Notes under the pieces: generated by a model
Databases searched by the model: none
Told to the model about the DNA's origin: nothing
The model's input: only the letters and a program-made list of their open reading frames with translations
Translations under genes and position numbers: made by a program
Assembly (NCBI GenBank): GCA_002412425.1
Contig: DHVB01000021.1
Span: 1-64,000 of the forward strand
From: Bacteroidales bacterium UBA5219
Lineage (GTDB): Bacteria; Bacteroidota; Bacteroidia; Bacteroidales; ML635J-15
Direction: 5' to 3'
DNA length: 64,000 bases
Part shown: positions 43,934 through 52,292 of the stretch, in pieces
How positions within the stretch are numbered: position 1 is the stretch's first letter
Layout: each line of letters begins with the position of its first letter

Positions 43934-45223
43934 CTATAAACTCCAGTAGGTTAAATTTTTAATTTTATTTCTATAAATACCTTTAATATCAATTAAAACG
44001 CCATTGTCAACTAAAAGATTAGCAAAATCTTTTTCTTCTAAGTTTAAATATGGTTTGTGATTTACTGCAACTATTACAGCAGTATATTTGCCTTTAGGTT
44101 CCTTTATCATATCAACATTGTACTCATGTTTCACTTCTTTAGGTTTTGCAAATGCATCAACGACATCAACTGTAATATTATATTTTTGTAGTTCTTCAAT
44201 AATATCTATTACTCTTGAATTTCTTATATCGCTAACATTTTCTTTAAATGTTATACCCATTAGTAAAATTTTTGCAGTAGTAATTTCTTTTTTGTTAGCA
44301 ATAATTAGTTTTACGGCTTTATCAGCAACATATGGTCCCATGCTATCATTTAAAGATCGTCCTGAATCTATCATTTCTGCATGATACCCTAACTGTTTGG
44401 CTTTATGTAACAAATAATAAGGATCTACTCCAATACAATGTCCACCAACTAATCCAGGAGTAAAGTTTAAGAAATTCCATTTAGTTTTAGCAGCTTCTAA
44501 CACTTCAAAAGTATTAATTCCAATTTTATCAAATATTATTGATAATTCGTTCATTAAAGCAATGTTTACATCTCGTTGAGTATTTTCAATAATTTTAGCA
44601 GCTTCAGCAACTTTTATAGAGCTAGCTCTGTGAACACCAGCTTTAATAATTATTTCATACACTTTTGCAATTTCTTCGGCAGACTCGGCATCGCAACCTG
44701 AAGTGATTTTTACGATATTTGGAAGTGTGTGTTGTTTGTCGCCTGGGTTAATTCTTTCTGGAGAAAAGCCAACTTTAAAATCTTTTTTAAACTTTAATCC
44801 CGACATTTCTTCTAAAATAGGTACACAATCTTCTTCTATGCAACCAGGATAAACAGTTGACTCAAAAACAACATAATCTCCTTTTTTTAAAATTTTGCCT
44901 ACTGTTTTAGATGCACTTAAAATAGGACGTAAATCAGGTAGTTTGTGCTCATCAATAGGTGTAGGAACAGCAACAATGTGAAAATGACACTCTCTTAAAT
45001 CCTCTGGGTTGGCTGTAAATAAAATATCAGCATTTTCAAAAGCCTCTTTATCTAACTCATTAGATGGGTCGATTTTGTTTTTCATCAGTTCTATGCGTTC
45101 TGGTTTAATATCATAACCAACAACTTTAACGAACTTAGCAAATTCAAGTGCAATTGGTAAGCCAACATAGCCTAAGCCAATAACTGATATTTTTTTCTCT
45201 TTTTTTAAAATTGATTTGTACAT
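43934..45223 (-). CDS. wbpA: UDP-sugar 6-dehydrogenase (WbpA/VipA type)
   Basis: A 429-residue NAD-dependent dehydrogenase that oxidises UDP-N-acetylhexosamine C6 to the uronic acid in two steps. Evidence: the Rossmann start GLGYVGLPIALEF, the family stretch GFSPERINPGDK, and the catalytic cysteine C263 in GGHCIGVDPYYL. The closest types are WbpA (UDP-GlcNAc) and VipA/TviB (UDP-GalNAc or ManNAc), which the sequence alone does not separate. The WbpB-like and WbpD-like genes just upstream favour the UDP-GlcNAc route. It is the last of three genes, 35 bases after wbpB. Confidence 0.85.
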   Translation of the reverse strand: MYKSILKKEKKISVIGLGYVGLPIALEFAKFVKVVGYDIKPERIELMKNKIDPSNELDKEAFENADILFTANPEDLRECHFHIVAVPTPIDEHKLPDLRPILSASKTVGKILKKGDYVVFESTVYPGCIEEDCVPILEEMSGLKFKKDFKVGFSPERINPGDKQHTLPNIVKITSGCDAESAEEIAKVYEIIIKAGVHRASSIKVAEAAKIIENTQRDVNIALMNELSIIFDKIGINTFEVLEAAKTKWNFLNFTPGLVGGHCIGVDPYYLLHKAKQLGYHAEMIDSGRSLNDSMGPYVADKAVKLIIANKKEITTAKILLMGITFKENVSDIRNSRVIDIIEELQKYNITVDVVDAFAKPKEVKHEYNVDMIKEPKGKYTAVIVAVNHKPYLNLEEKDFANLLVDNGVLIDIKGIYRNKIKNLTYWSL

Positions 45224-45258
45224 AATAAAATTCCTTTATTATTATATTTTTAATAAGT

Positions 45259-46203
45259 TTATTTCTTTAACAATGGATGGTAATCACCAGTAATTCCTAT
45301 GGGTGTAGCATTCCTAATATTAAATACTGTTTGAATTGAAGGCTTGGCTTCTTTAAGACCAAATCCTTTACCACTTAAAATATGACGATAACTTTCTGTA
45401 TGTAAATCTGTAAAACCATCAGAAAATTCTATTTCTTCGTTTTCCATTTTAATAGAACGATAAGTACGTTGTCCTTTAGATTTAATTTCGTCTGGCAACA
45501 TGTTTTCATCAATAGAAAGCACCCATCTTACTCTTGCTCTTTCTAATTCGAGATAGCCAGCAGCTTTATCTTTTTCACTTACATGTACTACACTTGATTT
45601 AACTTCTCCAAAAATCCATGAAAGCATATCGAAGAAATGAATTCCAATATTTGTTGCTATACCACCAGATTTTTGAATATCGCCTTTCCACGAATAATGA
45701 TACCATTTTCCACGACTTGTAATGTAAGCCAAATCAATATCGTAAATTTTATCTTTTGGACCATTTTCTATCTTTTCTTTAAGATTTTTTATTGACTGAT
45801 GTAATCTTAATTGAAGAATGTTGTAAATTTTTTTGCCAGATTCTTTTTCAATTTCAGCTAAGGCATCAATATTCCAAGGGTTTAAAACCAAAGGTTTTTC
45901 ACAAATAGCATGGGCTTGGTTTCTTAAAGCAAATCTAATATGGGAGTCGTGCAAATAATTTGGAGAACAAATACTTACATAGTCAATTTTTTTATCTGTA
46001 CGGGATAGTTTGTAAACGTGCCTGTCGAAACGCTCAAATTCATGAAAAAAATCTGCATTAGGAAAATGTGCATCTAAAAAGCCAACACTATCAAAAGGGT
46101 CTAAACATGCAACAAGTTCGTTTCCAGTTTCTTTTATTGCTTTTACGTGTCTTATTGCAATATAACCTCCAACACCAACTAATGCGAAATTCAAATTTGA
46201 CAT
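45259..46203 (-). CDS. wbpB: WbpB/WlbA-type sugar 3-dehydrogenase
   Basis: A 314-residue Gfo/Idh/MocA oxidoreductase. It begins with the nucleotide-binding loop LVGVGGYIAIRH and has the conserved CEKPLVLNPWN and GGIATNIGIHFFDML segments. The match to WbpB/WlbA, which oxidise UDP-GlcNAcA at C3, rests on the start sequence and on the neighbours. It sits 5 bases after the wbpD-like gene and 35 bases before the wbpA-like gene. The expected product is the 3-keto sugar that an aminotransferase (WbpE) would amidate; that enzyme is not encoded here. Confidence 0.85.
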   Translation of the reverse strand: MSNLNFALVGVGGYIAIRHVKAIKETGNELVACLDPFDSVGFLDAHFPNADFFHEFERFDRHVYKLSRTDKKIDYVSICSPNYLHDSHIRFALRNQAHAICEKPLVLNPWNIDALAEIEKESGKKIYNILQLRLHQSIKNLKEKIENGPKDKIYDIDLAYITSRGKWYHYSWKGDIQKSGGIATNIGIHFFDMLSWIFGEVKSSVVHVSEKDKAAGYLELERARVRWVLSIDENMLPDEIKSKGQRTYRSIKMENEEIEFSDGFTDLHTESYRHILSGKGFGLKEAKPSIQTVFNIRNATPIGITGDYHPLLKK

Positions 46204-46208
46204 ATTGA

Positions 46209-46784
46209 TTATAATTTTTTTACGGAATTGTTAATAAGTTGATACTTCTCACCACTTTCAGGGCAAGTTGCAAAGCCATTTTTGTCGAAATTTAGTTTAT
46301 GTCCATATTCACTCATCCAACCAGTTTGTCGAGCAGGATTTCCAACAACTAAAGCATAGTCAGGAACTGCTTTTGTAACTACCGCACCAGCTCCAATAAA
46401 AGCATATCTACCAATATCGTGTCCGCAAACTATTGTGGCATTTGCACCAATACTTGCTCCTTTTTTTACCTTAGTTTTTAAGTAGGAATCTCTTCTAACA
46501 ATTGCACTTCTTGGATTTATTATATTTGTAAAAACCATTGAAGGACCTAAAAAAACATCGTCTTCGCAACTAACTCCTGTGTAAATAGAAACATTGTTTT
46601 GCACTTTTACATTATTGCCTAAAACTACATCTGGCGAAACCACAACATTTTGACCAATATTGCAGTTTTCTCCAATTCTACAATTTGACATAATATGCGA
46701 AAAATGCCATATTTTAGTGCCTTTTCCTATAATGCAGCCTTCATCAATTACTGCCGTTTCGTGTGCGAAATAATCCTGTTTCAT
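46209..46784 (-). CDS. wbpD: WbpD/WlbB-type sugar N-acetyltransferase
   Basis: A 191-residue left-handed beta-helix acyltransferase built of hexapeptide repeats (for example CIIGKGTKIWHFSHIM and VVSPDVVLGNNVKVQNN). It should acetylate the 3-amino group of UDP-2-acetamido-3-amino-glucuronate. The catalytic-region segment FTNIINPRSA and the insertion DSYLKTKVKKGASIGANATI fit the WbpD/WlbB group. It is the first gene of the three-gene pathway run, with a TATTTTTG box at 46793-46800. Context and sequence agree. Confidence 0.87.
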   Translation of the reverse strand: MKQDYFAHETAVIDEGCIIGKGTKIWHFSHIMSNCRIGENCNIGQNVVVSPDVVLGNNVKVQNNVSIYTGVSCEDDVFLGPSMVFTNIINPRSAIVRRDSYLKTKVKKGASIGANATIVCGHDIGRYAFIGAGAVVTKAVPDYALVVGNPARQTGWMSEYGHKLNFDKNGFATCPESGEKYQLINNSVKKL

Positions 46785-46792
46785 ATTTTTTA

Positions 46793-46800
46793 CAAAAATA
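46793..46800 (-). promoter_or_regulatory. Probable -7 box of the wbpD-wbpB-wbpA operon
   Basis: TATTTTTG on the minus strand is a perfect TAnnTTTG match that lies 8 bases before the ATG at 46784, which implies a very short leader. Confidence 0.4.
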
Positions 46801-46842
46801 ATTAATAATCTATAAAATCGAAAAAAATATAAATAAAAGTTT

Positions 46843-48525
46843 TTATTCTATAAATTTGTTCGATATTGGATCCCACTCAATTTCATGACTCCAGTTTGCT
46901 CTGATTTCATATTCTGAAGGCAAAAAATAAACTTTTTCTGCATGTTGGTTTTTAATATAATTCCCAGTGTCCCATCTGCCGTTTTGATTTGAGTCTAAAA
47001 TTACTTTTACCTTATATTTCCCTGCTTTTAAAAATTCAAAAACAACTTCTTTATTCTCTTCTGAACTTTCAGCAACTACTTTTTCGTTTTGTATCATTTG
47101 CACAAGATAGTTTGTATTGGCTTCGGGAAATATTATTTTAAAATTACCATATTCACTACTCGAAGCAGTTTGAAACTTCAAAGTGTCAACAAGGTTAGGT
47201 TCATTATAAATATTTTTAAGAAATGCCGAATCTGCTAATAATCTATATTCAGACTTTTCTAATAAATCGGATTTTAGTGCTAAAATTAGCGGATTTATGC
47301 TGTCTTTTTCTAATTTAAAATCTGTTTTAATATATTCGTTTTCTGAAATTAGTTCTAATTTTAGTTTGCTTGGGTCAAATTCACTAATTGGAAATTCTGT
47401 TTTAATTTCTAAATCTAAATGAGGCTCTTTAGTCTTTGGTATGGAAAGTTTAACAATATTGTCTTCTAATTTTTTGTCAACAGATCTTAAAAATAAACTG
47501 TCGGTAACAATATTGATAGATGATTCAAAATCAGGATAATTGCAAATTATCTGCATTCTTGATGAATCAATTATTTCTTTTTTTGTTAAAAAAACTTGTA
47601 AGGTGTCAAGACTTTTACTCATTTTTAAAATTGCATTTTCATCGCCTATTACATTGATTTCAAAATTGTCGTGTTGTGGTTTGTTAAAAACAATTTCTAC
47701 CAATCTTGGATTAATTCTTTTGCTTGATTTTATAAATTGAGTTTGATTATCTTCTTTAAAAATTAAAAGTTCTAAATTTGTTGGTTTATTAATTGTTTTG
47801 GCAGCTGTAGTATCTGTTTTTGCAATTAATTTAACACTAGGTTGTATTGTTGTGTCTAAAAATGCAATGCTTTCTTCAGGAAGGTCGAAGAGGTAATTGT
47901 AATTATTGTCGATTAGTGCATAAATTTTATATTCGTTTTCCTTGACAAAAGGGATTAAAAATTTTCCATTTTGGTCAGTTTTTGTGATATACGAAGGTTG
48001 AGATTTTATTATTGCAGAGTCACTTAAATCAGAATATAATGAAACCCAAGCATCTTTTACAGGTTTTCTGTCGAAAGCATCTAAAACTACACCGCCACAT
48101 AACAAAGAGTCTATCTTATCTCCAGTTGAAAATGCAAAAACAAAAGAATTAAGCACATTATTTTCATTATTATCGGCAATGGCATCATTAAAATTTAAAG
48201 TGTAAGTTGTGTTTTCTTCTAACTCATTAGATTTTAGCTTTATTAAAACTCCTTTTCTTTTAATTGTAACTACAGGTTTTGTTGGCATTGGTGGTGAAAC
48301 AATTAATTTTTGATTTACATTATTTAACCTGATATATTCATCAAATTGAATAAGAATTTTGTCAGAATTAAAATTTGTTGAGCCGTTTTGGGGTTCTGAT
48401 TTTACAAATTTTGGTGGGCTGGTGTCTTTAGGTCCACCAGAAATTGCTATTTGCTTGGCACAAGAAGCAATTGTTAAAATAATGTATATTGCAAAAATAA
48501 ATGATATTAAATTAAATCTTTTCAT
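46843..48525 (-). CDS. Ig-like (Big_5) domain lipoprotein
   Basis: A 560-residue lipoprotein: the hydrophobic segment ends in LTIASC with lipidated Cys22, followed by AKQIAISGGPKD, a start typical of the SbsA Ig-like/Big_5 lipoproteins of Bacteroidota. The Big_5 domain covers about residues 37-130 (PPKFVKSEPQNGSTNF to FSTGDK). Beta-rich repeats follow, and a DSNQNGRWDTG segment near the end. The start is the ATG at 48525; the frame also opens at a TTG three codons earlier. It is likely at the outer membrane facing the periplasm. Function unknown. Confidence 0.82.
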   Translation of the reverse strand: MKRFNLISFIFAIYIILTIASCAKQIAISGGPKDTSPPKFVKSEPQNGSTNFNSDKILIQFDEYIRLNNVNQKLIVSPPMPTKPVVTIKRKGVLIKLKSNELEENTTYTLNFNDAIADNNENNVLNSFVFAFSTGDKIDSLLCGGVVLDAFDRKPVKDAWVSLYSDLSDSAIIKSQPSYITKTDQNGKFLIPFVKENEYKIYALIDNNYNYLFDLPEESIAFLDTTIQPSVKLIAKTDTTAAKTINKPTNLELLIFKEDNQTQFIKSSKRINPRLVEIVFNKPQHDNFEINVIGDENAILKMSKSLDTLQVFLTKKEIIDSSRMQIICNYPDFESSINIVTDSLFLRSVDKKLEDNIVKLSIPKTKEPHLDLEIKTEFPISEFDPSKLKLELISENEYIKTDFKLEKDSINPLILALKSDLLEKSEYRLLADSAFLKNIYNEPNLVDTLKFQTASSSEYGNFKIIFPEANTNYLVQMIQNEKVVAESSEENKEVVFEFLKAGKYKVKVILDSNQNGRWDTGNYIKNQHAEKVYFLPSEYEIRANWSHEIEWDPISNKFIE

Positions 48526-48548
48526 TAAAAGCAATTTGATTTAAAATG

Positions 48549-48556
48549 CAAATTTA
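48549..48556 (-). promoter_or_regulatory. Probable -7 box of the Big_5 lipoprotein gene
   Basis: TAAATTTG, followed by C, on the minus strand is a perfect TAnnTTTGC match 23 bases before the ATG at 48525. Confidence 0.45.
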
Positions 48557-48566
48557 TTATTAAAAT

Positions 48567-49616
48567 TTAATATTTGTTGTAAAACCATTTTAAAATACTA
48601 TTTCCAAAAGTTTCAGTTTTAAATTCCAATTTTTCAAAAATAGGAGCAGGCACGCCTTTTTCAAAAATATGATCGCCAACAAACACCCTTGCTTCGTCCC
48701 ATATATTCAAATCAATAAATGATTGTAAGGTTTGTGTGCCACCTTCAACAACAAGCGACAAAATGTTAAAATCATATAAATTTTCTAAAATTTGAGGTAT
48801 TATATTTTTAGAAAAATCAATTTTCAAGTAAGTAATATTGTTGATAATCAAGGTTGTGTGGGAGTTGAAAATAATTGTTTCGGCTTCTTTATTAAAAATA
48901 TTGAAATCTTTAGATAATGTTAGATTTTTATCAATGCTTATGCGTGTTGGATTTTTCCCTTTCCACAGCCTGCTAGTAAGTTGTGGATTGTCTAATAAAA
49001 CTGTATTTGTGCCAACTAAAAACGCATCTTCTTCTGTTCGCCATTTATGAACAAGAGTTTTACATTCATCATTTGTTATCCAAAATGCTTTGGCTTTGTC
49101 GGAAGGCGTTCTTACAAAATCAATATAGCCATCTTTTGTTTCTGCCCATTTTAAAATTATATAAGGTCGCTTTTTTTGATGAAAAGTAAAAAATCTTTTA
49201 TTCAAATCAATACATTTGTTTTCGAGTACACCTGTAATTATTTCTCTGTTAGCAGTTTTAAGAATTTCAATTCCTTTTCCAGCGACTTTTTCATGTGGGT
49301 CGATAGTGCCAATTACAATTTTTGGAATATTTTTTTCTACTATTAAATTTGCACAAGCAGGAGTTTTCCCAACATGAGAACAAGGCTCTAAAGAAACATA
49401 AATAGTTGACTTGCTTAATAAAGATTTATCTCTTACAGAATTAATCGCATTTACTTCAGCATGAGCTTCGCCATATTTTCTGTGATAGCCTTCTCCAATA
49501 ATCTTGCCCTCGTGTACTATTACGCTTCCTACCATTGGGTTGGGCGAAACTGAGCCTAAACCTTTTTGAGCAAGGTCAAGGCATCTTTGCATAAATATTT
49601 CATCAATACTATTCAT
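48567..49616 (-). CDS. ribD: Bifunctional riboflavin deaminase/reductase
   Basis: RibD performs two early steps of riboflavin synthesis: deamination of the pyrimidine and NADPH reduction of its ribose. The N-terminal deaminase has the zinc site HAEVNAI and PCSHVGKTPAC (residues 50-90). The C-terminal reductase (from about 145) includes RPYIILKWAETKDGYI and the LVVEGGTQTLQSFI segment. The 349-residue length is typical. No FMN riboswitch fold was noticed in the short leader, and a TATCTTTG box lies only 5 bases before the ATG. Other rib genes are not adjacent. Confidence 0.95.
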   Translation of the reverse strand: MNSIDEIFMQRCLDLAQKGLGSVSPNPMVGSVIVHEGKIIGEGYHRKYGEAHAEVNAINSVRDKSLLSKSTIYVSLEPCSHVGKTPACANLIVEKNIPKIVIGTIDPHEKVAGKGIEILKTANREIITGVLENKCIDLNKRFFTFHQKKRPYIILKWAETKDGYIDFVRTPSDKAKAFWITNDECKTLVHKWRTEEDAFLVGTNTVLLDNPQLTSRLWKGKNPTRISIDKNLTLSKDFNIFNKEAETIIFNSHTTLIINNITYLKIDFSKNIIPQILENLYDFNILSLVVEGGTQTLQSFIDLNIWDEARVFVGDHIFEKGVPAPIFEKLEFKTETFGNSILKWFYNKY

Positions 49617-49621
49617 AGTTG

Positions 49622-49629
49622 CAAAGATA
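49622..49629 (-). promoter_or_regulatory. -7 box abutting ribD
   Basis: TATCTTTG followed by C on the minus strand matches TAnnTTTGC and ends 5 bases before the ribD ATG. The mRNA would have almost no leader, which also argues against a riboswitch. Confidence 0.45.
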
Positions 49630-49735
49630 TGGTTTAGAAATTAAAAAAGATAATTTTTTGTTATTTTTAAAAATTTAAACTCTAAGTATAAATACGCATT
49701 TTTTAAACTTGTTGATATAATTATTGTCAAAAAAG

Positions 49736-49765
49736 TTTAAAATGGTAGTTATTTTTCTATTTTCG
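49736..49765 (+). promoter_or_regulatory. Possible promoter of the TonB receptor-PKD operon
   Basis: TTTA (49736-49739) and TATTTTCG (49758-49765) are 18 bases apart. Each element deviates from TTTG/TAnnTTTG by one base. The ATG at 49795 lies 29 bases beyond the -7 box. Confidence 0.35.
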
Positions 49766-49794
49766 CAACTTATTAATAATAATTATTTAGTATT

Positions 49795-52263
49795 ATGAGA
49801 AAAGTTTTACTTATTGTTTTTATTATTGTTACCACTTCTTTTGCTCTGTTTTCACAAACTGTTTTATTATCTGGAAAAGTTGTTGATGCCGAAAATAATG
49901 AAGGACTTTTTGGAGTAAATATTACAATTAATCATGCTGAAGAGTTGCTTGCTAATAAGCAACAATTAGGGACTTCAACAGATTTTGACGGCAATTATAA
50001 AATTGCATTATATCCTGGCGATTATATTGTTAAATTTGCTTTTATCGGATTTGAAGAAGTAACAAAAGAAGTAGAATTACTTGTTGGGAAACCAGTAGTT
50101 TTAGATATAAATTTATCGCCTACAGCAGAAATTATTGATGAAGTAGTTGTGAGTGCTGGTAAGTTTGAACAAAAACTATCAGACGTTACCGTTTCTATGG
50201 AAGTTTTAAAACCAAAAATGATAGAAAGTAATAACACCACTCGTTTAGACCATGCTCTTAATATGGTTCCTGGTGTTGACGTTAATGATGGTCAGGCAAG
50301 TATTAGAGCAAGTACAGGCTGGAGTTATGGAGCAGGAAGTCGTGTAATTGTTTTAATGGACGATTTACCTATAATGTCAGCTGATGTTGGAGATGTGAAA
50401 TGGCATTATGTACCTTTAGAAAATGTGTCTCAAGTTGAAGTTGTGAAAGGTGCAAGTTCAGCATTATTTGGCTCATCAGCTCTTGGAGGAGTTATAAATG
50501 TAAGATCTGCATATCCCACAAACAAACCTGTTACTAAAGTGTCTTACTTTAATGGTATTTATGGAAATCCTAGAGATTTTCGCCAAAAATGGTGGGGAAA
50601 AGAATTCTTTGCAAATAACAACTCTCCTTTAAAAATTCCTTTGCGTGAAGAGCTTTTTTATTTTGTGCGAAATCCTATGTATGCGGGTTTAAGTTTTCAT
50701 CATGCTCAACAATTTGACAATTTAGATTTATCATTAGGTGGAAATCATCATATCGATGAAGGATATAGAGAAGCTGAATACGAACGCCGTAGCCGATTTA
50801 ATGCAAATTTAAGATATAGGGCTAAAAAAGTTCAAGGATTGGCTGTAGGAGTAAATACAAACTTTATGGCGGTTGATATAAGCGACTTTTTTATGTGGAA
50901 AGCAGATACTAATGCTTACCAAGCAAATCCAGGATTAGGAACAACTGCACCAACACAAGGTTTTAGAATGAATCTAGACCCTTATGTTAATTATTATAGA
51001 CCAAATGGAGATAAATTTAGTTTGAGAACACGCTATTTTTTAACCGAAAATGTTATTCCTTCAGATACAATGAAAAACTCTAAAGGATACACTTATTATG
51101 GAGAGTTTCAATATCAAACAGTACTTGCTGAAAAATGGAATTTAGCAGCAGGAATTGTAAATTCATACTCAAATGTTTACTCCAATATGTTTGGCGACCA
51201 TTTTAGCAATAATTTATCTCTATATACACATGTTGACGTTACTTTTGGAAGATTGAAACTTTCGGGTGGATTGAGAGGAGAGTACTTTGTTTTGGATTCC
51301 ACTCAAACCGAATCTTTGTTTGATATAAAACTTGGTAAGGAACGCTTAGAAATCCCATTTAGACCAGTATTTAGAACAGGGGTAAACTATTCGGTTACAG
51401 ACCAAACTTTTATACGGGCTTCATTCGGACAAGGTTATCGTTTCCCGTCAATAGCAGAAAAATATACTGCAACATCATTAGGAATGGTAAATGTTTTGCC
51501 TAATCCAAGATTGTTGCCAGAAACAGGCTGGAGTACAGAATTAGGAATAAAGCAAGGATATAAATTTGGTAAATGGCGAGGTTTTGCCGACTTAGCTTTA
51601 TTTAATCAAGATATAAATAATATGATGGAATTTACCTTCGGTGTGTTTAATCCAGTAACATATATGCCTTTCCAACCTACAGATACTGTTATTCCAGTAT
51701 TTGCTTTTCAATCACAAAATTATGGAGATGTTAGAATTACAGGAGCAGATTTGTCGGCAAGTATTGCTGGTAAAGTGGGCAATTATATGATTATGGGAAT
51801 GGTGGGATATACTTATACTTATCCAGTACCAAAATTTGGAGCAGACACTACAGCTTCTAGTCTATCGCCAATTTTAAAATATAGAAATAGACATTCTATA
51901 AAAGCAGATATAGGAGTAGAAACTAAACGTATTACTTTTGGTGCAAATATTATTTGGCGTAGTGCTATGGAAAATGTTGACAGACTGTTCTGCGACGAAA
52001 GAGATCCCGCAACGGTAAATCTTACTGATATAGCTTTTTATCAATTTTTTAGCCAAACAATTTTACCAGGATATTGGAATTATAGAATTGAAAATGCAAA
52101 AAAGAATTATTTTAATATAGACCTAAGATTCGGATTTAATTTCAATAAATATTTAAGTGCTAATTTTATTGTGAAAAATTTATTAAATGCTGAATATGTC
52201 GGAAGACCTGGAGATATGCATGCTCCACGTAGATACGAAATATTAATAAGTGCTCATTTTTAA
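49795..52263 (+). CDS. TonB-dependent receptor with carboxypeptidase-like plug extension
   Basis: An 822-residue outer-membrane importer. After the signal peptide (TTSFALFSQ) comes a CarboxypepD_reg-like domain (VLLSGKVVDAENNEG to NLSPT). A TonB box-like segment (IIDEVVVSAG), the plug domain (VEVVKGASSALFGSSALGGVINV) and a 22-strand barrel ending in an aromatic residue (ILISAHF) complete it. The substrate is unknown: no siderophore, haem or glycan genes adjoin, and no SusD partner follows. A secreted PKD protein gene begins 29 bases downstream on the same strand, suggesting a receptor and surface-protein pair. Confidence 0.92.
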   Translation: MRKVLLIVFIIVTTSFALFSQTVLLSGKVVDAENNEGLFGVNITINHAEELLANKQQLGTSTDFDGNYKIALYPGDYIVKFAFIGFEEVTKEVELLVGKPVVLDINLSPTAEIIDEVVVSAGKFEQKLSDVTVSMEVLKPKMIESNNTTRLDHALNMVPGVDVNDGQASIRASTGWSYGAGSRVIVLMDDLPIMSADVGDVKWHYVPLENVSQVEVVKGASSALFGSSALGGVINVRSAYPTNKPVTKVSYFNGIYGNPRDFRQKWWGKEFFANNNSPLKIPLREELFYFVRNPMYAGLSFHHAQQFDNLDLSLGGNHHIDEGYREAEYERRSRFNANLRYRAKKVQGLAVGVNTNFMAVDISDFFMWKADTNAYQANPGLGTTAPTQGFRMNLDPYVNYYRPNGDKFSLRTRYFLTENVIPSDTMKNSKGYTYYGEFQYQTVLAEKWNLAAGIVNSYSNVYSNMFGDHFSNNLSLYTHVDVTFGRLKLSGGLRGEYFVLDSTQTESLFDIKLGKERLEIPFRPVFRTGVNYSVTDQTFIRASFGQGYRFPSIAEKYTATSLGMVNVLPNPRLLPETGWSTELGIKQGYKFGKWRGFADLALFNQDINNMMEFTFGVFNPVTYMPFQPTDTVIPVFAFQSQNYGDVRITGADLSASIAGKVGNYMIMGMVGYTYTYPVPKFGADTTASSLSPILKYRNRHSIKADIGVETKRITFGANIIWRSAMENVDRLFCDERDPATVNLTDIAFYQFFSQTILPGYWNYRIENAKKNYFNIDLRFGFNFNKYLSANFIVKNLLNAEYVGRPGDMHAPRRYEILISAHF

Positions 52264-52292
52264 TTATTGTAAAACTTTTAATTTAAAATATT

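Noticed and set aside
49617..49794. Search for an FMN or cobalamin riboswitch near ribD and the TonB receptor
   Set aside because: The gap shows no conserved stem set, and the ribD promoter box leaves no room for a leader.
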